Assembly: GCA_030867875.1 (NCBI GenBank)
Contig: JAOWCC010000577.1
Span: forward strand, 91,245,740-91,309,739
Source of the DNA: Actinernus sp. WN-2022
Taxonomy: Eukaryota > Cnidaria > Anthozoa > Actiniaria > Actinernidae
DNA length: 64,000 nucleotides
Reading direction: 5' to 3'
Shown here: positions 38,801 through 51,536 of the stretch, piece after piece
Numbering within the stretch: the first letter of the stretch is position 1
How the letters are laid out: each line of letters starts with the position of its first letter
The notes under the pieces: model-generated
What the model was told of the DNA's origin: nothing
Database searches by the model: none
Seen by the model: only the letters and a program-made list of their open reading frames with translations
Program-made: the position numbers and the translations under genes

Positions 38801-41800
38801 AGAATATGGCATTAGGAATATGGCATTAGGGAATAGGGAATATGGCATTAGGAATATGGCATTAGGGAATACTGAGGTATTAGGGAATATGGCATTAGGA
38901 ATATGGCATTAGGGAATACTGAGGTATTAGGGAATATGGCATTAGGAATATGGCATTAGGGAATACTGAGGTATTAGGGAATATGGCATTAGGAATAAGG
39001 CATTAGGAATATGGCATTAGGAATATGGCATTAGGGAATACTGAGGTATTAGGGAATATGGCATTAGGAATATGGCATTAGGGAATACTGAGGTATTAGG
39101 GAATATGGCATTAGGAATATGGCATTAGGAATATGGCATTAGGGAATACTGAGGTATTAGGGAATATGGCATTACTAAGGAATATGGCATTAGGAATATG
39201 GCATTAGGAATAAGGCATTAGGGAATAGGGAATATGGCATTAGGAATATGGCATTAGGGAATACTGAGGTATTAGGGAATATGGCATTAGGAATAAGGCA
39301 TTAGGGAATAGGTATTAGGGAATAAGGCATCAGGGTATTAGAGAATATGGCATTAGGAATATGGCATTAGGGTATTAGAGAATATGGCATTAGGAATATG
39401 GCATTAGGGAATAGGGAATATGGCATTAGGAATATGGCATTAGGGAATACTGAGGTATTAGGGAATATGGCATTAGGAATATGGCATTAGGGAATACTGA
39501 GGTATTAGGGAATATGGCATTAGGGAATAGTGAGGTATTAGGGAATATGGCATTAGGAATATGGCATTAGGAATATGGCATTAGGAATAAGGCATTAGGA
39601 ATATGGCATTAGGAATATGGCATTAGGAATATGGCATTAGGAATATGGCATTAGGAATATGGCATTAGGAATATGGCATTAGGAATAAGGCATTAGGAAT
39701 AAGGCATTAGGAATATGGCATTAGGAATATGGCATTAGGAATATGGCATTAGGAATATGGCATTAGGGAATAGGGAATATGGCATTAGGAATATGGCATT
39801 AGGGAATACTGAGGTATTAGGGAATATGGCATTAGGAATAAGGCATTAGGGAATAGGGTATTAGGGAATAGGGTATTAGGGAATATGGAATTAGGGAATA
39901 GGGTATTAGGGAATATGGCATTAGGGAATAGGGCATTAGGGAATATGGCATTAGGGAATAGGGTATTAGGGAATATGGCATTAGGGAATATGGCATTAGG
40001 GAATAGGGTATTAGGGAATAGGGTATTAGGGAATATGGCATTAGGGAGAATGGCATTAGGAATAGGTATTAGGGAATATGGCATTAGAGAATATGGCATT
40101 AGGGAATATGGCATTAGGGAATATGGCATTAGGGAATAGGGTATTAGGGAATATGGCATTAGAGAATAGGGTATTAGGGAATATGGCATTAGAGAATAGG
40201 GTATTAGGGAATATGGCATTAGGAATAGGGTATTAGGGAATATGGCATTAGGGAATAGGGTATTAGGGAATATGGCATTAGGGAATAGGGTATTAGGGAA
40301 TATGGCATTAGGGAATATGGCATTAGGGAATATGGCATTTTTTAAATGTCTGACGGCTAAACATGGATAAATAAAATGTAAGCTAAGTAGACTAAGTCGT
40401 CCATATCGTATAACTCGTAACTATAATTCATTTCGGTCTGGGAATACCCCAACGCCCTATTCCCCAACGCCCTATTCCCTATCTCCCGGACAACATTAAT
40501 TGAAAGAGCTGTATATTAAACACAGTTACCTGGGGCCAGTAACCTCCCACCCCTCCCTCCCCAATAAAAACGTTTAAAGATAGAATATGCCGGTACTATA
40601 ATTGTTTTATAAAAAGTAAAATCTAGAATTGTTGTGGAAAACTAGCGTTCACACTCTAAAGCCCCTGAAATGGTGTCTGATTAGACTTTCTCAAAGTCCT
40701 TTAATATTTTAACATAAAGAGGGCGACTTGTGGGATGTCTAAACTCATATAGCCTTATGCAAAATGCAATAATTATCTACTGTTTTTATTTTGTTTAGTG
40801 ACACTAGATGAAGATTTCAATGTTTATAAACAGCTTACTGAATGTTGGACTAATCATACCTTGTGTTCAGTTGATTCACTAGGATCCAGTCCCTTGCTCA
40901 GCCACATGACGTCATACGTTTTCATATTGGCCTCGGACAGGTGACGAATTAGAACGTCTTTCTTGAGATCTCCCAGAAGCCTTTGCGCCTCTGCATCTAC
41001 CTTCCCGTCTTTGTCGACGTCAATAAAGAACTGGGCGTGGTCGTCAGCCACATGGTTGCTAAGATCCCGGATGTTACGATTGAACCAACAACATTCTCTG
41101 GAAGGGTGCACTGATGCTAGGATTCCTTGACGAATCTCACTTTCAGTAACTGAAGAAAACCCAAAGAAATACAATATTTTCATTTACTTTATACTTCACG
41201 TTAGGATCCAGGTCATAGTGCCTTTTTTTTTGGGGGGGGGGGGAGGATTTGGATCGGAAACCAAGGTATGACCCCCCCTCCCCAACCCCAAAACAACTGT
41301 TAGATTTTCAAGTTCTCACTAATTTAGGGGTAGCTCCCCAGGTAAACGATTACAAAAATAATAAGGTTCAACCAGGATTCAAACTCCGAGCTCCCGCGTG
41401 AAGAGCAGACGTGATACCACTACGCTAAACGACCACCACGCTAGAAATGCGATAGATTTTACTCTATAACCTTAGCGGTTACCTACATTTCACCGTTCTC
41501 TGCAAAAACACGACGTTAAAACCCCAAATTTCACGTTATTAAAGAACGCGAACGTAAGAAAGTTGACACTTTGAAAGTTGAAAGTTTTTTCGTTCGGCCT
41601 GAACTCTATGTTTATCATATTTTTCGAAAATGTGGATGTGAAAAGCGTTAAAAGGCGAATAAAGGAAACGATAAACACCTAATTTCACATGAAACACTTT
41701 TTTACATCTCGTCGCCCCAGCCGTTGCCGTCCTATTTTAAGGTCCCTAAAATAGCCTGGACTACGAATATAACATCCTCTCGCCGTGACACAGAGAACGC

Positions 41801-44800
41801 GTTTAGTAGAGAACGTGAACGCAAGGAAGCGGAAGGCAGTAAAGAAAGTAAATCACTCTGTTTTCCGTTTGGTATGAACGAGACTCTTTTCGTATCTTAT
41901 TTTTCGAAAATCTGGATGCGAAAAACAATAAAAGAAAAAGAAAACAAACAATAAACACAAGTTTGATAAGGACTTTCAGTTCGTCACGTCCCGTCACAAC
42001 ATCCATCGCATCGCTGGGTAAAGCAGCATGTAACGCTCGTCTCTCACTAATGTGACCCGGGTTCGATACCTGGACGTGACGTCATATATTTGAGTTTATG
42101 TTGATTCTCACTCATGCTCGGAGGTTTTTTTCCTCCAGGTTCTCCGGTTTTCTATCCTCCGTAAAAATCATCATGCGAGTTGAGTGTTGTGAGTTGAACG
42201 TAGTTGGAAAAGCACGTGTGGAAAGTGCTCGGATTATCGGCAGGATCTGCTAGAGACCTAATAAGCTTCAATATCGGATCGTAAACAAAATACGCCCGGT
42301 ACCTAGAAAACACAGATTTATTTTACCTGACATGAAGTATTTTTGTACTTGGTCCTTCTCTTTCAATGATTTACTTGCCGCTTTCCTCAGAGCATTCTGT
42401 AGTTTCTCGAACATCATCCGCCACTCCTCGAACGCCTTATTTCTCTTGTCCAATTCAGGGCTGAGATAATCAGGAATACGAGAGCTGATAGGCTGCGAGA
42501 TAAGCAATTAACAGGTAATCATTAACCAACTACTACTAGACGACTTAACATTTAAAATTATCATTATCATGTGTTTTAACTTACTAGATTAATTATAACA
42601 ATGAAAGTTTTCAATATCACGTATAATGCCTCAACTTTCTAGCTGGTGAATTAACAATGAAAGTCGGTCAATATCATTATCAGATACCTCAACTTACTAA
42701 GCAAATTAAGGGGCACTATCAACCCTCAAATGATAAACTTTCTCATGATCAAAAACAAAACTAACTACTCAAATTAGCAGAGTATGCTTTCCAGGTATAC
42801 TGGAGAAAATTCGAGACAATTTTGATAAAGGATGGCAAAGATTCGAGTGGATGAAAAATACTTCTTTTAAGAACAACTTAGAGCAACATGAAATCGGTTA
42901 ACATAAACTGAGATCAAGTTTCTAGAATAAGCTTTTGTAATCCACTTTAAAATTTCCCATCCTCTATCGAAAAAGTTTGAAAAGTATCAGGACATTCACA
43001 TGGTATTTCTCTTCTATTTCAGTGTAGTATTTTTGTAGTTTGGGTTGTAAAGGAACTTGAAGGGTCAGTTCGATTGACAATGAAACGGACACACGGACAC
43101 ACGCTGCAAATAAGTAAGTAAGTAAGTAACTTTATTTAAGTGTCAAATGTATTTAGCTTTGCAACTAATTGGGGACACTAGTCCTACGATTTTACGTCCT
43201 TATCCGAGAAGACGTGAAGGTCTAACCATTTGCAGTTGTTTCACAAAGGCAGCACCTTCTACTCAGTTATTTTAAGACCCGGAGTGTTGGTCCGGCCGGG
43301 GCTTGAACCCGCGACCTCCGCTCAACAGACCAGAGCTTAACCACTGAGCTAACCGGGAGGAGGTTGCGCGCGCAACAGGCAACATTGCGCGCAATATTGC
43401 CGGCAACGTTTCAGAAGTAGGATCGAGTTCTACTTCGGCAACATTGCGCGCAACAAATTGCACCGTGTGAACAACAATTGCTGGCAATATTGCGCGTAAT
43501 GTTGCAGCGTGTGTACGTACCTTTATTATTCACCAAACCATAGATTATTGGCTTTTACGCCCGGCACAATACACAGCTGTGACGTGACACGTTCATGTCT
43601 CGCGTGAAACCCGCTAATTTATAGCTTGGTGAATAATAAACAGAATATTACATGGCAGCTTGGAGATACGGTTTATCTTCGTGTTTAACTTGATAGCTCA
43701 CTCGTTCATGACCACTGTGCATTACGACATTCACCACTCTAAGATAAATTTTAATTGCGTCCTCCGCGCGGCCATGTAAGATGCCCTATTTATCACATGA
43801 CCCGTACGGCTTCGCATGCGCTTTTCTTGCAGAACCATTGCAAAGGTAACGTGGTGGGGGCCATACGGGTTAGACGTCAGCGGGCCGGAAAACAGTATCC
43901 GTCGCTGCTTGGTTTCTTTTGCTTGTTGTTTTACCATTATCAAAACAAATGAAGTGGTCATATGATAAAAAACGTATTGACGGAGTGAGATTGTGTCGAA
44001 CGGGAGCATATTTGGTTCTTGGTCAATTCCCGGTTTGAGTAACACAGTACCGCTCGAGACCTGTATTCTGATTGCACCATTTTACTGTAGCTCTGTTGTT
44101 TTTGTACTGCACGTTTTAAAGGTTAGGGTGTTTTGCATTGTTGGGTAAACCAATCAGCTGTGGCTCGATTCGAGCGGTACAGGACGGCTCTTCGTTTGCA
44201 CTATTACGTCAGTTGAATACAACTCATTACCACTCAAGCATGTTAAGGCCTGGTTCAGGGGTCAAATTTCGGGTAAAAACTGTTTTCCTTATTTCAGCAC
44301 AGCGGAGTATGATAAGTACGCCAAGTTTCAAACGATAATAGATATCGCCATTCTTGACTACCTTAAGTGGTTTGTGTGTAGTTAAACGTGTCACGTGGTC
44401 TGTCACGTGACTTAGAACACGAAATCGGTAAATCAAAAACGCGGCTCCAAGTTTAAAACAGCTAGGATGATGAGTGTATATGTTTAGTTAAGCTTGAAGC
44501 CTTTTACCTAAATCAGCTTAGAAAAGATGACTACAATGTTTCGTTAACGAGTAATTAAGGCGAAAATATTCAAAATAGATAGTCATGTTTTCTAAGCGTG
44601 GCCTGAAACACTGCAGGGGGAGTACTGTTTTAGCATAGTTACTCTATATTCATATGTTATTGTCGCAGCCGCATTTCACTTAAACGATTTTCTCTAATTA
44701 TGACGTCACCGATCACGTGATACGACAACCATCCACTTAACAAATTTAAGGAAGTTGATATTAGTATTATGGTGTAATTAGATTTTGTTTAAACTGTTAT

Positions 44801-47800
44801 TTCTGTCAGAAAACATTTTTTAACGTTAAATGAACCAGGCCTTAACATGCTTGAGCAGAATCCTTTTCGAATTATTTTTCTTATTCAGATTTTTTAACTC
44901 CTGAGAATACCAAGACAATGGGTCACATTAGAAGAACAAAAGAATCAGTGCAAAGGATTCTGGTAGTTGTATTCAACTGACGTCATAGTGCAAACCGCCT
45001 ATTTGTATGACGTCATGACCTCGAGCCAAATATTTTCCCATCCGGCCCTCCCATGCATGCAGTCAATAAGTACTTATTATTAAGCAAGGTGACACTCAAG
45101 TTTTCAGTATTATAATGGACTGGTAGGTTGGCTGTAAAAATCACAGCCTGGACACGGTTGTTCCAAGAAAGGGTAACTTTATCCCTAGGATAGCGCCAAA
45201 GCTGTAATTGTATTCTGTACAGTTTACCCTCGGGTTAACGATTTAACCCCGGGATAGGGTTTATTCTTGCTTCGAACAACCGGACCCTGGTGATTAGTTA
45301 CAAGTGTCACGTGATACCTGCAGTATATAACTAGGTGGTATGGAGTTGTAATCGCACTTAAACCATTCATTCAGCAAGCTTCGTTCGTCTTCGGCTTCTA
45401 ACGCGGCGCAGAGCTGCTCAAACTCTTTTTGGGGTATCCTTGGCGGAAAAGGACGAAATCCATACTTCTGACCGAGAAATGCCTATGGATAAATGAACAA
45501 TACGAGCAGATAAGATATTTGAATTGCTAAGACTGTGCAGTTGTCCGCCATCTTGGATTTCAAACCACCTGGAACCTCGTTTTCGTAACCGGAAGTAAAA
45601 TTTATGAAAGGAAATACTAAGCAATGGACCTTTTGCAGCAATGCAATCACGTGGTTGTACTGGACAGCAAAAATATCTGACTTCATTTATTTAAATGCAC
45701 TTGTAGGAGATCAGTAGTGTTATTAGCAAAACCTGTTTGTAAATGCTATTTTCCCCTCTAATCGATTGTCGATCTTTATAAAACAGCGTTTTTAAAGATA
45801 GCTTGTCATCCAGCATCCATGGCAACGCCTTTCCCATGGAGATCACAAGCTCAATTCATTCGTTAACGAAGCATTATTTCAGCACGTCACTTTTAGCTGC
45901 AAAAGGCGTATTACTGGACGAGGCTGAGCAAAATATCCTGATTTGTCCGGGGCGAGATGTCATGCAGTTATTTGAGATTCCGAAGACAGAGGCAAATAAC
46001 TGCGATAGTCGAGTTCAATAATTGACAAAATACAACATTACATCCACAATACTCCAGTTTCCTTTCGAAAATTACCGCTGAATGCAATGAAGGTGCAAAA
46101 TGCGAAACTACAACAATACGCAGAGTTGTGAATAGCCCACCTTTTTGCTGGTATTTAAGAATGTTTAACTTCAGAATGAGGCTAAGCCTGAGTACATGCG
46201 TCTGTTGTCATTGTATTCAGCGGTAATTTTCGAATACGAAACTGGACTATTTTGAAACTGGAAATTTGAATTTCCAACAGCTCTGCAAATGGAGCTGCGG
46301 TCAATAGTGCGCATGCTCGAAAAAATATTTGCAGGTGAATGAACCAGTCAGAATTCCAGTTAGGAATGAGTCGAATGATATGCCTTTTCTGCATTCAGGT
46401 CCTTGAAGGAAATAAATGTTAAACGCGCAGCGTACGTACAGTCTCTGACTGCTCGTTGGGTTCGATTCCCACTTGGGTCAGAGATTTGTTCTCTTTCCCT
46501 CGTAGGGCGTGCACACCTAGCACTACAGCTTACCACTTTACATCACATTCTTTACACTTACTAGTGCTACGCGGCAAACATGATTTTATATCATAACTAC
46601 ATATATAATCGCCGTGACCCCATAAAACGCACCAATACCAACGTTTGTTCTCATCTGAGTTGATAGCTCAGTTGGTAGAGCACCAGACATGTAAACCTGG
46701 AGGTCGTTGGGTTCGAGTCCCACTTGGGTCAGATATTTTTTCTCTTTCCCTCGTAGGGCGTGCACACTTAGCACTACAGCTTACCACTTTACATCACATT
46801 CTTTACACTTACTAGTGCTACGCGGCAAACATGATTTTATATCATAACTACATGTACGTAAGTGGAGTTAGGCACGCATTTGTGAGGTTACTAAAGCACT
46901 CACGAAGTTGAAGTCGCTCTTGGAGACGGTTAATAATAATAATAATAATAATACATTTATATAGCGCCAATTCCCTACAGCCCATTAGCGCTTTACATAT
47001 AATATAAAAATAAAAATCTTAAGAAAAAATATTTTTTTAAAAATTTAAAAATTTAAAAATATGCCTGTCTAAAAAGATAAGTCTTAACATGTATTTTAAA
47101 GCTTTCAACTGTTTGGTGGTCTCTTATAAAGTCCGGTAGTGAGTTCCAGAGCCTAGGCGCGGACACAGAGAAGGCTCTATAGCCATACCCTTTCAAGTTA
47201 TATGGTGCAAATTCTAACAAGTTCTTAGAGGCAGATCTTAGTTGCCGTTTCGGTACATAAGGACGGACTAGATCTTTCAGATAAATAGGAGCTGTGTCAT
47301 TCAGGCACTTATATGTAAGTAATAATATCTTAAAACTGATCCTATATTCTATTGGCAACCAATGTAGCTCCTTTAAAACGGGTGTAATATTGTCGTACTT
47401 GTTTGTCATACATATTAATCTGGCTGCTGAATTTTGGACACTCTGAAGTTTCTGGATCAATTGTGTTGGCAGTCCACAAAGTAATGAATTGCAGAAATCC
47501 AGCCGTGATGTAATAAAGGCATGCACTAGTATCTCAGCCGAGTGCACTGATATATATTTTCGTATTCGCCATATGTTTCGTAGATGAAAAAATGCCGATT
47601 TACAGATTTCATTGACCTGGCACTCCATGGACATGGCTGAGTCGAAGTTTGCACCAATATTCTTAGCGGTGGCAGAGGGTTCAATAACCTCGCCACAGAT
47701 AGAAACGGAAGTTATAGGGGGTAGGGGACGATGTCGCGCATTTAGAATCATAAGTTCGGTTTTGCCCCTATTCATTTTAAGCATATTCCGTGACATCCAC

Positions 47801-50800
47801 TGGTCAATATCCTGGGTGCACGCTTCTACTTTGGCCCTAGCCAAGTCTGCCTCTGAGGACCTGAACGAAATATAAATTTGGGTGTCGTCTGCATAAAGAT
47901 GAAAACCCATTCCATGATTGCGGATTATGTCTGCGAGTGGTGCTGTATATAATAAAAAGAGCATGGGTCCGAGCACGGAGCCCTGGGGAAGTCCAAATAG
48001 TAAGTCGTGTTGCGTTGAAACGCCACCAGACACACTGACGAACTGCTTTCTCTCTGACAAGTATGATGCAAACCAAGCAAGCACATCATCAATCAGACCG
48101 AATCGGTTAGCCATTCTTTTTAACAAAATTTGGTGATCCACCGTATAGTGGTTACCATTTCGTTTATAAGTTGCCACGACATTTTCAGGGGAAAAGTGTG
48201 TTACTGTACACACATTTTTTACACATAATATTTTTCTATTCTAATACTGTAATTTACAATCTGACAGGTCCCCAGGTAGCTTAAAGCCCATCTAGGCGGG
48301 CCGAGTCTTATATAAGTAAATATACTAATTACAGTTTAAAAGAATAAGTTACGTTTTACATGTAATGGAGGGAGAGAAAAAAGAGAGAAGAAAAAGGAAT
48401 TATAAAGAGACAAAAGACAAGGTGGTGACTATGTTGATAGAACTATAAACGTTAATTTATAGAAATAACAACTGTAAAATCAGTAAATTTTATTTGAATG
48501 ATTTTACTTTGGAAATAATCATGGATGTATCAATATATATATCTTCTAATTTGAGGATATTAACTAGTATTTTCTTAAGTTCTATTTTGAATGCTTTTAT
48601 TGGAACATTTCTGAGATAACATGGTATCTCATTCCATAGTTTTGCTCCAATTCTAGAGAAGGCGTTTTTTTCGTATTTCAAGTCTAGAGCTTTTAATATA
48701 GAAATTGTTGGATGTAGAGGAACGTGTATTATAAGAATGGATACTCGAGGTGTTTACGAATAAATTTAAAATACTGATTGGTGCTGAGTTATTTCTGAGC
48801 TGTAGGTGATAAAGTTAATTTGTGGAGGCGTCACCAGGGCGCAAAATGTTTAGATGACAAGAAGTAATCAAAAACAATTACGAAGACCATGAGATGAAGG
48901 AATTGAAGTCAAAATGCGCTTTTGGTCCTTTTAAAACTCAACTATATCTATTTCTCATTAACAGTTACAGAATTGCACCATCCAGCGAAATATCACTCTA
49001 AAGTCCTGTTTACACGACAAGCAATTTGGGCACGGCGCTCTTAGCTTGGGTGCGGCACTCCTAACTTGGGCACGGCGCTACTGGGCTTCTTTGGAAATAG
49101 TCCCGCTCACAGTTCCCTCCGCCATTTTTAATATTTCATGTAAAGCACTCATGAAAACGAGGCGAACGATGACTCGTCCGAGAATATAGAACAAATTATC
49201 TTTAAAACAAATCGAGAAATTCGCTGTACAAACGTGTAATATTTATATCCATAGACTTTGACTCATAGTGTCATTCGAGTCAACGTACGCTTCGTTTTCA
49301 TTCTTTATATGACAATGGCGGAAGAACTGTGAACTGTGTATTCACTCACAGAATCCTAAGAGTATTTCTCAACATTTTTCAAACCTTGGCAGTGCAGATT
49401 TCAACTCACCACAAAGTTAGGTCCAGTAGACATCTGTTGACAGGCCTTCAGTTCCTTGAGACACAGGTCTAGTGTAGTGTGATCATCAGCAGACTGTTCA
49501 CGGACACCCCATCGCATGTCTACTACCTGTAAAGGATTACAGTGACTTGTTGTTTGTTAAATGGGCTTGGCCACAAAATCCCGACATAAGTGATTCCTAG
49601 ACTATCGATCGCACCCTAAAAGAGACTGATAAAGAAGTGTCAGGGTAAACGTACAGACACACGTTGCAACATTGCCGGCAAAATTGAAATTGCAACGTCT
49701 GTCTCCCTCTTAAATTGTTGTGTGCAATGTTGCGGGACATGTTGCAGCGTGTGTCAATCCCTTTTCACTATCAAATGCCGGCAATGATGCAGCAAGTATC
49801 CGTAACGAACAGTGTGACTACAGTAACCGTGGCCACTTAGACCACGAGAACTAACACAATGAAAAACGAAAATAAATCATTCCAGCTTGCACATCCTAGC
49901 ATATTTACACGATGTTCTTCATTCAAAATACTTCGACTTCAGAACTAGTCTACCAAAATTTCCCTAAAACCTGATCGAAGCTCGATCAAGTTCAAATGCT
50001 ATTGTATTGTACTCGACACTGATTGGCTCAAATGATCATAATTTGGAATGCTTTGTTTTCATTCTGCAATGTGATTGGTTCTCGTTGTCTAAGTGGGTTA
50101 CAGTAGTCGCACATAAGTCCGTCAGATGGACGGAAAGCGGACACCTCTCCAAATCTAGTGCATGCATGACCGAGTTGGTCCGGCCCTACCTCGCGGTTTA
50201 GAGACACCTCTAAAGAGTTTACTGTATTGCGTCAAAGTCACAACTTGCCTGGAATTCATATCCCTTTTCCTGGCAGAACATCTTGAGCTTCGGGATGACA
50301 TGTATCATGAGAGCGTTCCTCTCCACTGCTGTGTCTGACGTGCGATACAACACACTACTGTTAGAGCGGTTTGTCGTAAAACCAAAACCAAAGTAATCAC
50401 AGCATCAATCACGGGTAAAGTAAACACACAATGAGCCAATCACGAACTGAAGTAATTCACGATTGGTTTTACTTGAACCAATCACGAGGAAAAGTAAACG
50501 CAATCGTGGATGGCGTGATGATGGCGTGATGGACCAAACACGTTTGATTTTAGTTTAGCACTTGATTGGCTGATAATCACAAAACATTTTCCACAGCTAA
50601 ACCAAAGCCATCATGGATTGCTTTTGACACTCAATTGAAATCCGCTCTATTGACCGTGTTTGCTAGGCTATTCCGCGATTGCGTTTACTTTGCCTCGTGA
50701 TTGGCTCAAGTAAAACCAATCGTGAATTACGTCAGTTCGTGATTGGTTCATTGGGTTTTTACTAATTTTCTCTCGCTCTTTCCATTTCTGGCATCCATAT

Positions 50801-51502
50801 TGGATTGGATTGACAAGATCACGTGACAGCTTAGTGAAAGTCCCATATTCCCCTCCCTCGATGCTTGATTGAAATGATATGAAATAGTTTCCTTCAAGAC
50901 TAGACAGTGACAGCTTAGTGAAAGACCCATATTCCCCTCCCTCAATGCTTGATTGAAATGATATGAAATAGTTTCCTTCAAGACGAGACAGTGACAGCTT
51001 AGTGAAAGTCCCATATTCCCCTCCCTCGATGCTTGATTGAAATGATATGAAATAGTTTCCTTCAAGACTAGACAGTGACAGCTTAGTGAAAGACCCATAT
51101 TCCCCTCCCTCAATGCTTGATTGAAATGATATGAAATAGTTTCCTTCAAGACGAGACAGTGACAGCTTAGTGAAAGTCCCATATTCCCCTCCCTCGATGC
51201 TTGATTGAAATGATATGAAATAGTTTCCTTCAAGACTAGACAGTGACAGCTTAGTGAAAGACCCATATTCCCCTCCCTCAATGCTTGATTGAAATGATAT
51301 GAATAGTTTCCTTCATTCCTTCAATACCACGTCTATACACAGTTTGTTGGTAATTTTGCATACGGCGAGGTTCGTCAATTCATATGCAAATCGCTGAAAA
51401 TAACTGTGCACGGCGCAGACTGCGGATACAAAGGCTTCTCACCGTGACACAGCCCTTTAATTAAACAGGTTTAGCCGGTTGGTGTGAATGGCGTATTAGC
51501 TA

Positions 51503-51536
<34 letters not shown>

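Noticed and set aside
39785..40219. A 144-codon PYSLM/I-repeat protein
   Set aside because: Translation of a 15-bp satellite; frames are open on both strands.
43272..43487. A 71-codon minus-strand frame
   Set aside because: It crosses a tRNA-derived SINE head and a MITE.
46664..46737. A tRNA gene (TAGCTCAGTTGGTAGAGC ... GGGTTCGAGTCCC)
   Set aside because: The anticodon stem has a mismatch with an 8-nt loop, the acceptor stem has a mismatch and three wobble pairs, and the unit is tandemly repeated with a SINE body.
50748..51281. A 177-codon protein of 28-residue repeats
   Set aside because: It is the translation of the 84-bp array; the period is a multiple of three, so open frames arise without selection.
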